This document shows positions 31,034 through 41,085 of a stretch of 64,000 bases of DNA, piece by piece. The DNA lies in contig CACHTV010000001.1 in the NCBI GenBank assembly GCA_902582875.1, forward strand, positions 62,001 through 126,000. The letters are read 5' to 3'. Under the pieces are notes generated by a model. That model was not told the origin of the DNA. It did no database searches and was given only the letters and a program-made list of their open reading frames with translations. A program made the position numbers and the translations under genes. Numbering within the stretch: position 1 is the stretch's first letter; every line of letters begins with the position of its first letter. The stretch is from an uncultured Pelagibacteraceae bacterium. GTDB lineage: Bacteria; Pseudomonadota; Alphaproteobacteria; Pelagibacterales; Pelagibacteraceae.

Positions 31034-31963
31034 ATGAAAATTATAGGAATTGGAAATGCAATCGTTGATGTTATTTGTAAAGTAGATAATGACTTTTTAG
31101 CTAATAACAAATTAACAAAAAGTACGATGAAACTTGTAGATGAAGGTGAATTTAAAAAATTATTATCGAGTCTTAAAATTCAAGAGACAATTTCAGGTGG
31201 ATCAGTAGCAAATTCGATTGTTGGACTTTCACAATTAGGAAATAAAGTAGGTTTTATAGGAAAAGTATCAGACGATGAATTAGGAGTAAAATATGAAGAA
31301 GGTTTAAAAAAAGAAAATGTTAAATATTTTTACTCTAAAAAAAAGGAAACGCTGCCTACTGGAACTTGTTTAATATTAATAACACCCGACTCGGAAAGAA
31401 CAATGTGTACTTTTCTAGGAACAGCAGGAAAGATCAATGAGAATGATATAGATATCAATCCTATAAAAAATAGTGATATTTTATTTCTTGAGGGTTATCT
31501 TTGGGATGAAGGAGAGCCTAAAAAAGCTTTTGATAAAGCAATACAAAACTCAAACAAAGTAGCTATGTCTCTGTCTGACTTATTTTGTGTTGAAAGACAT
31601 AAACCACACTTCTTAGATTTAGTGAAAAATAAGTTAGATATAACTTTTGCTAATGAGCAAGAAATTATGTCCTTAATAGATACAAAAAATTTCAATGATG
31701 TAATTGAATTTTCAAAAAAACTTAAAAAGTTACTAGTTATTACTAGAGGAGAAAAAGGAGCAATTGCCATCCAAGAAAATGAAGTAGAAGAATGTAAAAT
31801 TCAAAATAATCTTAAAGTTGTAGACTTAACTGGCGCAGGTGATCTTTTTGCTGCAGGATTTTTACATGGCTATATAAATAATCTATCTCTTAAAAGAAAT
31901 TTAGAAAAGGGAACTGAAATGTCTTCAAAAATAATTCAAAAAATTGGTGCTAGATTAAACTAA
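31034..31963 (+). CDS. PfkB-family sugar/adenosine kinase
   Basis: GGSVANSIVGLSQLG, DLTGAGDLFAAGFLHG. Confidence 0.9.
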   Translation: MKIIGIGNAIVDVICKVDNDFLANNKLTKSTMKLVDEGEFKKLLSSLKIQETISGGSVANSIVGLSQLGNKVGFIGKVSDDELGVKYEEGLKKENVKYFYSKKKETLPTGTCLILITPDSERTMCTFLGTAGKINENDIDINPIKNSDILFLEGYLWDEGEPKKAFDKAIQNSNKVAMSLSDLFCVERHKPHFLDLVKNKLDITFANEQEIMSLIDTKNFNDVIEFSKKLKKLLVITRGEKGAIAIQENEVEECKIQNNLKVVDLTGAGDLFAAGFLHGYINNLSLKRNLEKGTEMSSKIIQKIGARLN

Positions 31964-31964
31964 A

Positions 31965-32072
31965 TTATTTTTTTCTTCTTTTGAAGCTTCCTTTACCTTT
32001 TTTTGGCTTCACAACACGTTTTCGATATTTATTCGTAAAAAGGTCGATAGCAATTTTATTTCTTTTTTTCAT
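31965..32072 (-). CDS. candidate ArfA-like alternative ribosome-rescue factor, 35 aa (not in ORF track)
   Basis: Minus-strand ORF MKKRNKIAIDLFTNKYRKRVVKPKKGKGSFKRRKK; ATGA overlap with upstream regulator stop; resembles ArfA segment [29 protein letters not shown]. Confidence 0.65.
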   Translation of the reverse strand: MKKRNKIAIDLFTNKYRKRVVKPKKGKGSFKRRKK

Positions 32073-32692
32073 AATAAATATCCATTTTTATTATTTAAAA
32101 TAAAGTTTTCATCTAAAAATTTAGATTTTATTTTTTTTCTTAATCTATAAATGTGAGTTTCCACAGTATGAGTGTCTGCTGAAGGCGAATATTTCCATAC
32201 TTCTTCCAAAATTTTATCTTTATTAATTGGTTTTTTATTATTCAAAAATAACTCTAAAAGTTGAATTTCTTTTTCAGTTAGTAAAATATGCTTTTCATCT
32301 TTTATTAGTTTTTTCTCATTTTTATCTAACTTATATTCCTTAATTAATATGGATGAATTTTTACTAAAGTTTTTTCTAATAACTGAATTCTCTACAACCC
32401 TATTAAGTTCTGAAATTTTTATAGGTAAGGAAATAATATGATTTAAATAATCTTTTTTCTTTTCGCTGTTATTGGAAACTAAAATCTTAATTTTTTCACT
32501 TTTTTTTAATAATGTCTCTAAATATTCCAATGATAGGCAATCTTTGTGAAAAATTAAAACATCGTAATCTTTTAATATTTCTTCATTTATCTTGTCTGTA
32601 AAAGATAACTTAAAGTCTAAATGAGCTTTAAGTTCTTCTAATGAAATGTTAAAATTTTTAGAACCAAATGATAAAGCATTAATTGTATGCAT
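32069..32692 (-). CDS. OmpR/PhoB-type winged-helix regulator with degenerate receiver domain
   Basis: C-terminal ILLTEKEIQLLELFLNNKKPINKDKILEEVW...THTVETHIYRLRKKI...NKNGYLL. Confidence 0.8.
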   Translation of the reverse strand: MHTINALSFGSKNFNISLEELKAHLDFKLSFTDKINEEILKDYDVLIFHKDCLSLEYLETLLKKSEKIKILVSNNSEKKKDYLNHIISLPIKISELNRVVENSVIRKNFSKNSSILIKEYKLDKNEKKLIKDEKHILLTEKEIQLLELFLNNKKPINKDKILEEVWKYSPSADTHTVETHIYRLRKKIKSKFLDENFILNNKNGYLL

Positions 32693-33178
32693 ATTCTAAT
32701 AAAAAATAAAAAATTATCTTTTAATAACTATAAAGTAAAATGCTCTGTAGGTAAAAGAGGAATTGGAGTTAAAAAAAGAGAAGGAGATCAAATTACACCA
32801 AAAGGGAAATTTAAAATTAAATATATCCTATATAGAAAAGATAGAGTTCCTAATTTAAAGACTAAACTAAAGAAAATGGTAATTAATAAAAATATGGGTT
32901 GGTGTGACGATCCAAAATCAGAATTTTACAATAAACTCATTAAGTTGCCTTTCAAATATAACTTTGAAAGACTTTATAGAAGTGACAATATCTATGACAT
33001 AATTTTAGTATTAAATTTTAATTTAAATCCAGTTCAAAAAAATAAAGGAAGTGCAATCTTTATTCATATTGCAAAAAGAAATTATAAAAGTACAGCAGGG
33101 TGCATCGCAATAAATAAAAAAAACTTAAAAAAAATAGTAAAAAAAATTAATAAAAGAACATTAATAAAAATAAATTAA
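32687..33178 (+). CDS. L,D-transpeptidase (YkuD-like) domain protein
   Basis: GDQITPKGKF and IFIHIAKRNYKSTAGCIAI (HxxxxxxxxxxGC catalytic motif). Confidence 0.75.
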   Translation: MHILIKNKKLSFNNYKVKCSVGKRGIGVKKREGDQITPKGKFKIKYILYRKDRVPNLKTKLKKMVINKNMGWCDDPKSEFYNKLIKLPFKYNFERLYRSDNIYDIILVLNFNLNPVQKNKGSAIFIHIAKRNYKSTAGCIAINKKNLKKIVKKINKRTLIKIN

Positions 33179-33825
33179 GATCTTTCTCCAAATATTGCAC
33201 TGCCTATTCTCAAATACGTAGCTTTGTAATTTAAAGCTTTCATATAATCTGAGGACATCCCCATACTCAGTTCTTTAAGACCAAGTGAGGAATTAAGCTC
33301 ATAAAGACTTTTAAAATACTTATCTGTATTTTTATCATTTGGTGGTATTGCCATTAAACCAAGAATATTCATATTTTTTTCTTTTGTGCAGTAACTATAA
33401 AACTGATCTACTTCATTATATTGTATGCCGGACTTTTGTAATTCATTACCAATATTTACCTGAATAAAATAATTAATTGATTTATTTTTCTCAGTTTGGG
33501 ACTTAGATAAAACATCTGCAAGTTTTTGACTGTCAAGAGAATGTATATAATCAAATATTTCAACTGCTTTTTTTGCTTTATTGCTTTGCAATTTACCAAC
33601 CATATGAAGTTTAAGATTTTTTTTTTCTTTTTTAATCTGACTCCATTTACTATCAGCTTCTTGAACTTTATTTTCTCCAAAATGATTATGGCCAAATTCG
33701 ATTAAGGGCATTATATAGTCTAAAGAAAAAGTTTTACTAATTGCAATAATTTTTGATGATTTAGAGTTATCTATTTTTGATATATTCAATTGTATTTTGT
33801 TAAATCTTTCAATTATGATGCTCAT
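33175..33825 (-). CDS. YggS-family PLP-binding protein
   Basis: IAISKTF, FGENKVQEA, LKLHMVGKLQSNKAKKAVE, LSMGMSSDYMKAL, RIGSAIFGER. Confidence 0.95.
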   Translation of the reverse strand: MSIIIERFNKIQLNISKIDNSKSSKIIAISKTFSLDYIMPLIEFGHNHFGENKVQEADSKWSQIKKEKKNLKLHMVGKLQSNKAKKAVEIFDYIHSLDSQKLADVLSKSQTEKNKSINYFIQVNIGNELQKSGIQYNEVDQFYSYCTKEKNMNILGLMAIPPNDKNTDKYFKSLYELNSSLGLKELSMGMSSDYMKALNYKATYLRIGSAIFGERS

Positions 33826-34401
33826 ATGTTTGCCTTTAAAAATAAATATTTTTTAATAATAGAAAATATCAAAGATATAGATTTAAGAAATATTAAACTT
33901 ATTAATAGATTTATAATCATTTATAGAAATAGTGGTAAAATAGAGAATATTGATGAATTAGCAAGATTTAGGAGACATTGTAAATCTAAAAAGATAGATT
34001 TTTATGTATCCAATAACGAAAAGTTAACCTCCGAGTTAAAAGCTGATGGTTTATATATATCTGCTCACAACAAAAACCTAAGATTAGTAAGCCTGAAAAA
34101 ATCGAATTATAAAATAATTGGCTCCGCACATAATATTAAAGAATTGAACTTAAAAATTTTACAAGGTTGTTCACATATTATTTTTTCAAGATTGTTTAAA
34201 GTTTCTTATCAATTTAAAAAAAGCTTTTTAGGAGTAGTAAAATTCAATCTTTTCAAAATATCTAGAAAAGAGAGTTTGGTGCCTTTGGGAGGCATTAACT
34301 TATCTAATTTAAATAAATTAAAAATGGTAAGATCTAACTCTTTTGCCCTTTTATCTGAAATAAAAAAAAAGCCGGCTAAATTATTTAACCGGCTTTTTTA
34401 A
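33826..34401 (+). CDS. ThiE/TenI-like thiamine phosphate synthase family protein, divergent (ATG chosen at 33826)
   Basis: KADGLYISAHN, IIGSAHNIKEL, SLVPLGGINLSNL match TMP synthase landmarks but several are altered. Confidence 0.65.
   Translation: MFAFKNKYFLIIENIKDIDLRNIKLINRFIIIYRNSGKIENIDELARFRRHCKSKKIDFYVSNNEKLTSELKADGLYISAHNKNLRLVSLKKSNYKIIGSAHNIKELNLKILQGCSHIIFSRLFKVSYQFKKSFLGVVKFNLFKISRKESLVPLGGINLSNLNKLKMVRSNSFALLSEIKKKPAKLFNRLF
34366..34398. terminator. Bidirectional Rho-independent terminator, overlapping the 3' coding end of the ThiE-like gene
   Basis: AAAAAGCCGG ... CCGGCTTTTT, 10-bp perfect stem, A/T tracts both sides. Confidence 0.88.
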
Positions 34402-34424
34402 ATTTCGCTTAACTTAAGACTTAA

Positions 34425-35483
34425 TTAAAAGTCCATAGCTAATGAAAATACAGTTCTTTTCTCGTCTTTTGCTGCAGTGTAATCTGCATTACCTACATCA
34501 ACGATTGAAACACCAACTGTAGCACCACCTAAAATGTAAGCAACTTGAATTGATTCCATTTCAGATTCTACTGCTGTTTTCACTGAACTTGAAGCACCAT
34601 CAACGATATCTACTGCTGTTGTAGCTTCAGATGTTTCTTCGTTGTAAGAAACGCTTAATGCATCGTTTATTGCAAATTCAAGTCCCCATGCAATGTTTTC
34701 ATACGATGTTACACTTCCGTTTTTGTCAGATAAAGGAACTGCATAGTAACCATGGTTGTAACCGACTTTCCAGTTACCCATTGCATACTGTGCAAAATAG
34801 TTACCAGACTCGAAAACCTGAGCTGTAGCTGTACCATCATCTGATTCAGCGTAGTCTGCTCCGATTTTTAAACCATCAACTGGCGCTGCAGTTAATTGGT
34901 AGTGAGTCAAGCTATCTCCTTGTAAAGAGTTAGTTTGCTCTGGTCCTGAATTTTTAAAGCTGTTGTTATCTCCATCAGCTAAATTCGGTGCGTAACCTAT
35001 TTTTGCTCCTATACCGAAAGGTAATAGATCTGCTGGTACGTGATATTGAATGTTAGGATAGTTAGAAACATCATCACCATAAGAAACTGTCATAGTGTTG
35101 TTGTAGTCTGAACCTGTTCCTAAAGCTCCAATTCCATATCCAAGCTCTTGCGATAGTCCACCTTCTGAGTCGTAGAAACCTATCGTACCCATGTCACCCA
35201 TTCCGATGACTAATTGAGTATCGTCGTTATCATGAGCACCGCTATCGTTACCATCTAACTCCATAGAGTAGTTCCAAGTGAAACCATTATCCATTTCGCC
35301 TGAAGCTGTGAAGTTTAGTTCGTTTGAGATACCAATACCTTTACCTTGTGCGTCTGAAGCACCACCTATTACGTAAGATGCTTTAGCAGAGCCTGAAACT
35401 GAAAGTTCACCAGCTGTTGCTGAAGCAAAAGAAATAGAAAGTGCAGAAACTAACACAAGTAATGTTTTAGTTATGTTTTTCAT
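34425..35483 (-). CDS. outer membrane porin
   Basis: Signal peptide then Gly/Asp/Asn-rich beta-barrel repeats, terminal VFSLAMDF. Confidence 0.8.
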   Translation of the reverse strand: MKNITKTLLVLVSALSISFASATAGELSVSGSAKASYVIGGASDAQGKGIGISNELNFTASGEMDNGFTWNYSMELDGNDSGAHDNDDTQLVIGMGDMGTIGFYDSEGGLSQELGYGIGALGTGSDYNNTMTVSYGDDVSNYPNIQYHVPADLLPFGIGAKIGYAPNLADGDNNSFKNSGPEQTNSLQGDSLTHYQLTAAPVDGLKIGADYAESDDGTATAQVFESGNYFAQYAMGNWKVGYNHGYYAVPLSDKNGSVTSYENIAWGLEFAINDALSVSYNEETSEATTAVDIVDGASSSVKTAVESEMESIQVAYILGGATVGVSIVDVGNADYTAAKDEKRTVFSLAMDF

Positions 35484-35590
35484 ATTTTTCCTTATTGTTA
35501 ATTATTAATTAATAATAATGGTTGATTCTTACCAAAAAACTAATCAAAACTGTCTTTAATCTAGATTTCATAGGCTTTTTTCAATGAACT

Positions 35591-35606
35591 GTTGTAAAAA
35601 TACAAC
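35591..35606. promoter_or_regulatory. inverted repeat between porin and DUF3576 gene, candidate operator
   Basis: GTTGTA-AAAA-TACAAC perfect palindrome. Confidence 0.35.
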
Positions 35607-35686
35607 AATGAAATTCCTTAAAAAAACCTAAATAAATAGTGATAATACGATTTTTGCCGATATATATGGATATATTATAGTAATTT

Positions 35687-36226
35687 ATGAATAATTTTAA
35701 GTTTAAAACACCCATAAAAGCAATTGTCATAGTAATTTTGTTAGCAGTTACAGCATGCGGAGGATATAAAAAAGTTGATCAAAGAAAAATGCCTGACGGG
35801 GCTCAAGCCAAAGCTAAAAAAAATATTGCAGAAGGAAGAGGAGTAGGTCTTGGTGGCTTACGTAAAGGTTTAGGAAAAAATACTTATGAATTTAGTACAT
35901 CCAATCCAATGTGGAGAGCTTCTTTAGAAACTCTAGATTTTCTTCCTTTAACGACTGTAGATTATTCCGGAGGGGTAATTATCACAGATTGGTATTCTGA
36001 TAACAATTCAGCAAAAGAATCGATTAAAATTTCCTTAAGATTCCTGGCAAATGAAATAAGAAGTGAAAGTTTGAAAGTAATTGTTCATCAAAAAATCTGT
36101 ACGACTAATTTTGATTGTAGAGTAATTTTATTATCAGATACGAAAATTAAAGAAGAACTACATAGCACTATACTTAGAAAAGCCGCTCTTTTAGAAAAAG
36201 AATCTAAAGAGAAAAAGAAAAGATAA
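35687..36226 (+). CDS. DUF3576-like lipoprotein
   Basis: Lipobox [41 protein letters not shown]; upstream of leuS. Confidence 0.75.
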   Translation: MNNFKFKTPIKAIVIVILLAVTACGGYKKVDQRKMPDGAQAKAKKNIAEGRGVGLGGLRKGLGKNTYEFSTSNPMWRASLETLDFLPLTTVDYSGGVIITDWYSDNNSAKESIKISLRFLANEIRSESLKVIVHQKICTTNFDCRVILLSDTKIKEELHSTILRKAALLEKESKEKKKR

Positions 36227-36233
36227 TTTCTTA

Positions 36234-38768
36234 ATGGAAAGAGTAAATTTTCAAGCAATTGAGAAAAAATGGCAAGTTAAGTTTAACTCCTCAAAACTTC
36301 ACAATAAAAATGGAAAAAAATTTTATTGTTTAGAGATGTTTCCTTATCCATCTGGAAAAATTCATATGGGTCATGTTAGAAATTACACCATAGGAGATGT
36401 TGTAGCTCGTTATAAATATTTAAATGGTTTTAATGTTTTACATCCAATGGGATGGGATTCATTTGGTCTGCCTGCAGAAAATGCTGCCAGACTAAACAAT
36501 TTAAACCCTAAAACTTGGACAGAAGAAAATATAAAGACAATGAAAGAACAATTAAAAATGTTAGGTCTATCAATAGATTGGAGTTTAGAGATATCTACCT
36601 GTAATAAAGACTATTATAAACACCAGCAAGAGCTCTTTATTGATTTTTATAATCAAGGACTTGTTTCTAGAAAAGAAACCTATGTTAACTGGGATCCAGT
36701 TGAAAAAACTGTTTTAGCTAATGAACAAGTTATAAATGGAAAAGGCTGGAGATCTAATGCTGTAGTGGAGAGAAAAAAGTTATCACAATGGTTTTTCAAT
36801 ATCACAAAATTTTCAGACCAACTGTTAAAAGATATGGAAAGTTTAGAGGGTTGGCCAGAAAAAGTTAAATTAATGCAAAAAAATTGGATTGGTAAGTCTT
36901 TTGGATGTGAATTAGATTTTAAAATTCAAAGTCTTAAAAAAAATTTAAGAATTTTTACTACTAGACCTGATACAATTTTTGGTGCCAGCTTTATTGCCAT
37001 TTCTACAGATCACAAAATTTGTGAAAATTTTAACGAAGACCCTAATTTTAAAAAATTTCAAAAAGAATGTTCTAAAATTGGAACTACTGAAGAAGCTTTA
37101 GCTAATGCAGAAAAATTAGGATTTGAAACAAAATTATTCGCAGAACATCCTTTTCTTAAAAATAAAAAATTACCTATATATGTAGCAAATTTTGTTTTAA
37201 TGGATTATGGAAATGGAGCAATTTTTGGTTGTCCTGCTCATGACCAGAGGGATTTTGATTTTGCAAAAAAATATAACCTTCCAATTACTAGAGTGGTTGA
37301 AGATAAGAATAATTCTGAAGTAGGTGAAAAAATGAAAGAAGCTTATACTGGCACAGGTAAAATAGTTAATTCTGAATTTTTAAATAATTTAAGTGTAAAC
37401 GAAGCTATAAATACAATTATTAATAAAATTGAAGAAAAAAAAATTGGAGAGAGAAAAACTTTATTTAGATTAAAAGATTGGGGAATATCAAGGCAAAGAT
37501 ACTGGGGATGTCCCATTCCTATGATTTATCTAGAAGATGGTTCTGTTGTTCCGGTTGATAAAAGCGAATTGCCAATTACTCTCCCGGAAGATGTTGATCT
37601 TAATTCATCAGGAAATCCATTAGAGAATCATCCCAGATGGAAGAAAACAATTCATAAAAAAACTGGAAAACCTGCTATTAGAGAAACAGATACTTTAGAT
37701 ACATTTGTAGACTCCTCTTGGTACTTTTTAAGATTTTGCTCACCAAAAAATGAAAAATATCCATTTGAAAGCAAAGAAACAAATTATTGGATGCCTGTTG
37801 ATCAATATATTGGAGGAATAGAGCATGCTATTCTTCATTTACTTTATTCTCGATTTTTTATGAAAGCAGTTAAACAAACTAATAACGAAATCAAATGCTC
37901 TGAGCCCTTTAAAAATTTATTTACTCAAGGAATGGTGTGCCATGAAACCTATAAAGATCTTGAGGGAAATTGGTTAGATCCTCTTGAAGTAGAAAAAACA
38001 TCAGAGAAAAAAGCCATAAAGAAATCTGATAAATCTAAAGTTACAGTTGGTCCTTCAGAGTCTATGTCCAAATCTAAAAAAAACACAGTAGATCCTGAGA
38101 CTATGATTAAACAATATGGCGCTGACTCAGTAAGATGGTTCATGCTCTCTGATAGTCCTCCAGAAAAAGATGTTCAATGGTCTGATGCAGGAGTGGTTTC
38201 ATCAAGTAAATTTCTACAAAAAATCTGGAATTTAAATCAATCAGTTTTAGATAGAAATAAAACAAAAATCAAAGAAGATGAAAAAATACAAAAATCTTTT
38301 GAAAACAAAATAGACCTTAGTGTTTACAAAATTGATAGTGCTATTAATAATTTTCAATTTAATGTAGCAATAGCTCAATTTTATGAGATTTATAGATATT
38401 TTAATGACTCAATGAAATTGGGAATAAATAATAGTATTTTTATTAAAAATATAACTAAAATTATGAAATTGATGATACCTTTTACACCTCATCTTGCTTA
38501 CGAGTGTTTGACAAATTTAAATTGTAAGGAAATTGATCAATGGCCAAAAATTAATGAAAAAATAATTGAAAATAGTGAAGTTAAAATGGTTATACAAATA
38601 AATGGAAAAACAAGAGATGTCTTGGCAATAAAAAGAAATTTGGAAAAAGATGATGTTACTAAATTAGTCAAAAAATCTTTGAAAGCAAACAAACACATAA
38701 TGAATAAAAAAATTTTAAGAACTATTTTTGTTAAGAATAAAATAATAAACTACATCGTAAATAATTAA
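36234..38768 (+). CDS. leuS: leucyl-tRNA synthetase
   Basis: [33 protein letters not shown]. Confidence 0.98.
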   Translation: MERVNFQAIEKKWQVKFNSSKLHNKNGKKFYCLEMFPYPSGKIHMGHVRNYTIGDVVARYKYLNGFNVLHPMGWDSFGLPAENAARLNNLNPKTWTEENIKTMKEQLKMLGLSIDWSLEISTCNKDYYKHQQELFIDFYNQGLVSRKETYVNWDPVEKTVLANEQVINGKGWRSNAVVERKKLSQWFFNITKFSDQLLKDMESLEGWPEKVKLMQKNWIGKSFGCELDFKIQSLKKNLRIFTTRPDTIFGASFIAISTDHKICENFNEDPNFKKFQKECSKIGTTEEALANAEKLGFETKLFAEHPFLKNKKLPIYVANFVLMDYGNGAIFGCPAHDQRDFDFAKKYNLPITRVVEDKNNSEVGEKMKEAYTGTGKIVNSEFLNNLSVNEAINTIINKIEEKKIGERKTLFRLKDWGISRQRYWGCPIPMIYLEDGSVVPVDKSELPITLPEDVDLNSSGNPLENHPRWKKTIHKKTGKPAIRETDTLDTFVDSSWYFLRFCSPKNEKYPFESKETNYWMPVDQYIGGIEHAILHLLYSRFFMKAVKQTNNEIKCSEPFKNLFTQGMVCHETYKDLEGNWLDPLEVEKTSEKKAIKKSDKSKVTVGPSESMSKSKKNTVDPETMIKQYGADSVRWFMLSDSPPEKDVQWSDAGVVSSSKFLQKIWNLNQSVLDRNKTKIKEDEKIQKSFENKIDLSVYKIDSAINNFQFNVAIAQFYEIYRYFNDSMKLGINNSIFIKNITKIMKLMIPFTPHLAYECLTNLNCKEIDQWPKINEKIIENSEVKMVIQINGKTRDVLAIKRNLEKDDVTKLVKKSLKANKHIMNKKILRTIFVKNKIINYIVNN

Positions 38769-39244
38769 TGAAAAAAAATTTAAATAAAGTTTTCTTAATA
38801 TTATTTTTATTTATTACATCCAATTGTGGTTATAAAGTTTTAAATAATTCAGAAATAAACAATTTTAACATGGTACAAATTAAGTCTTCAGGAGATCAAA
38901 GAATAAATTTTAAAATTAAGAATATCTTAACTGTTAATTCATCAAAAAATAAAGAAAATAGCTTGATTATGGAATTAAATACAAAAAAAGAGAAAAAAGT
39001 GAAGGAGAAAAATATTAAGAACGAAATTACAAAATACGAAATATTGCTAAGCTCAAGAGTTAAATTAAACTTTTTAGAAAATAATATAGAAAAAGAATTT
39101 ACTGTTACGTCAACAGGTGATTATATAGTGGGTAATAAATATTCAACAACTTTATCAAATGAAAAAAGATTAATTTCAAATTTAACAGAGGATCTATCAA
39201 AAAAGATTATCAATAACATAAACTTAGCATTAAATGATTTTTAA
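38768..39244 (+). CDS. lptE: LPS assembly lipoprotein LptE-like
   Basis: Lipobox ITSNCGYKVL; located between leuS and holA. Confidence 0.75.
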   Translation: MKKNLNKVFLILFLFITSNCGYKVLNNSEINNFNMVQIKSSGDQRINFKIKNILTVNSSKNKENSLIMELNTKKEKKVKEKNIKNEITKYEILLSSRVKLNFLENNIEKEFTVTSTGDYIVGNKYSTTLSNEKRLISNLTEDLSKKIINNINLALNDF

Positions 39245-40232
39245 AAGCTATATTCTAGAGGAAAATTTTGAACCAATTAAGAATCTAAAATTATTTTTAT
39301 TTTATGGTGAAAACCAAGGTTTGAAAAAGGAGTTTAAAGAAAAATTAAGAATTAAAAATAAAGGTAAAGAAATACTTAATTTATTTCAAGATGACATAGT
39401 TAAAAATAAAAATATTTTGATAAATGAAGTGAGTAATAAATCTTTGTTCAATGAAAAAAAAATAATTTTTATAGACCAGGTAAATGACAAAGTTTTAGAC
39501 ATTATTGATGAAATTAGTGAAAATATTGAAGAAGAAAAGATTTTCTTATTTTCTGATATTCTTGATAAGAAATCTAAACTAAGAAGTTATTTTGAAAAAT
39601 CTAAACTTTGTGGAATTACTGCTTGTTATCAGGACAACGAAATCTCAATTAGAAAAATAATTACGAAGAAATTAAACGGTTTTCAAGGATTAACCAGTCA
39701 AATTATAAATCTTATTACTCAAAATACAGGGCTTGATAGAATTAGAGTTAATAATGAGATCGATAAAATTGTAAGCTGCTTTAAAGATAGGAAAATAGAT
39801 ATCGAAAAAATCGATTTATTACTTAATATTAGAACTAATGAAGATTTCAACAAACTTAAGGACGAAGCGCTAAACGGCAATAAAATCAACACTAATAGGC
39901 TTTTATCTGACACTGTTTTTGAAGTTGAAAATAATATTTTTTATTTAAACTCAATAAACCAAAGAATTAATAAACTTAGGGATATTGATAACAAAAAAGA
40001 AAAAAACTCTAACATAGAATTACTGATATCTAGTCTTAAACCTCCAGTATTCTGGAAAGATAAGCCAGTATTAATAGAACAATCAAAAAAATGGAATAAA
40101 ACAAAGATCAAGTCTGCTTTAAAAAAAACCTATGATGCAGAAATAGAAATAAAATCAAATTCTTCTATAAGAAAAGATTTGTTAATTAAAAATTTAATAA
40201 TAGAATTATGTGCTACAGCTAATTCCGCTTAA
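39234..40232 (+). CDS. holA: DNA polymerase III delta subunit
   Basis: FYGENQGLKKEF; context leuS-lptE-holA. Confidence 0.85.
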   Translation: MIFKSYILEENFEPIKNLKLFLFYGENQGLKKEFKEKLRIKNKGKEILNLFQDDIVKNKNILINEVSNKSLFNEKKIIFIDQVNDKVLDIIDEISENIEEEKIFLFSDILDKKSKLRSYFEKSKLCGITACYQDNEISIRKIITKKLNGFQGLTSQIINLITQNTGLDRIRVNNEIDKIVSCFKDRKIDIEKIDLLLNIRTNEDFNKLKDEALNGNKINTNRLLSDTVFEVENNIFYLNSINQRINKLRDIDNKKEKNSNIELLISSLKPPVFWKDKPVLIEQSKKWNKTKIKSALKKTYDAEIEIKSNSSIRKDLLIKNLIIELCATANSA

Positions 40233-41085
40233 GCAAGTTAGAAACAAGTTCAAATTGTTCTAAGTTTTTGTATAAAATAGTAATTTTCCCTGAATTGTTT
40301 TTCTTGTTTTGAATATTAACATTCAAACCTAAGTTTTCTTGAATTTTATTTTGTTCGCTTAAAATATTAGAGTCTATTTTAATCTGACCAGATTTTTGAG
40401 GTCCTTTTTTATTTCTTACTAAAAGTTCAACACTTCTAGCGCTTAAATTCTTGGCAACAATTTCTTCTGCGATATTTGTAGCGCTAGGTAAACCTATTAG
40501 AGGTCTAGCCTGGCCTGCAGTTAGATTACCTTCCTCTATCAAACCAATAACATCTGTTGGTAATGTTAAAAGTCGCAATGTATTGCTGATATGACTCCTG
40601 CTTTTAGACATAAATCTAGCAATTTTTTCATGATCATAATTAAATTCATCTGATAATCTTTTGTAACCTTTAGCTTCTTCTATAACGTTTAGATCATCAC
40701 GTTGAATATTTTCAACAATAGCGACCTCCAAAGCCTCGTTATCATCCAGGTCTAACTGGACAACTGGCACTTCATGCAAGCCCGCTTTTTGAGCTGCTAA
40801 CCATCTTCTTTCTCCAGCTATAATTTCGAATCTTCCAGGATCTACTTTATCCTCTCTGACTGCAATTGGCTGTATAACCCCATTTTTCTTTATAGAATTA
40901 GCCAATTCTTGCAATTTTTCCTCATTAAAATTTACCCGAGGCTGATACTTATTTGGGCTTAAATCACCGATACTAACTTTATGTCTAGTATGGCTTGTTA
41001 TCTCCTCTTTTTTCACTTCTTCTTTTTGATCTCCAAAGAGAGCTGTTAAACCCCTGCCTAGGCCTTTTTTTTTAGTCGTACTCAT
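40219..41085 (-). CDS. parB: chromosome partitioning protein ParB
   Basis: KKGLGRGLTALF, NKYQPRVNF, IAGERRWLAAQKAG. Confidence 0.97.
   Translation of the reverse strand: MSTTKKKGLGRGLTALFGDQKEEVKKEEITSHTRHKVSIGDLSPNKYQPRVNFNEEKLQELANSIKKNGVIQPIAVREDKVDPGRFEIIAGERRWLAAQKAGLHEVPVVQLDLDDNEALEVAIVENIQRDDLNVIEEAKGYKRLSDEFNYDHEKIARFMSKSRSHISNTLRLLTLPTDVIGLIEEGNLTAGQARPLIGLPSATNIAEEIVAKNLSARSVELLVRNKKGPQKSGQIKIDSNILSEQNKIQENLGLNVNIQNKKNNSGKITILYKNLEQFELVSNLLKRN

Noticed and set aside
33456-33695. 79-aa same-strand alternative-frame ORF inside the yggS-like gene
   Set aside because: Out-of-frame ORF inside a convincing PLP-binding protein gene.
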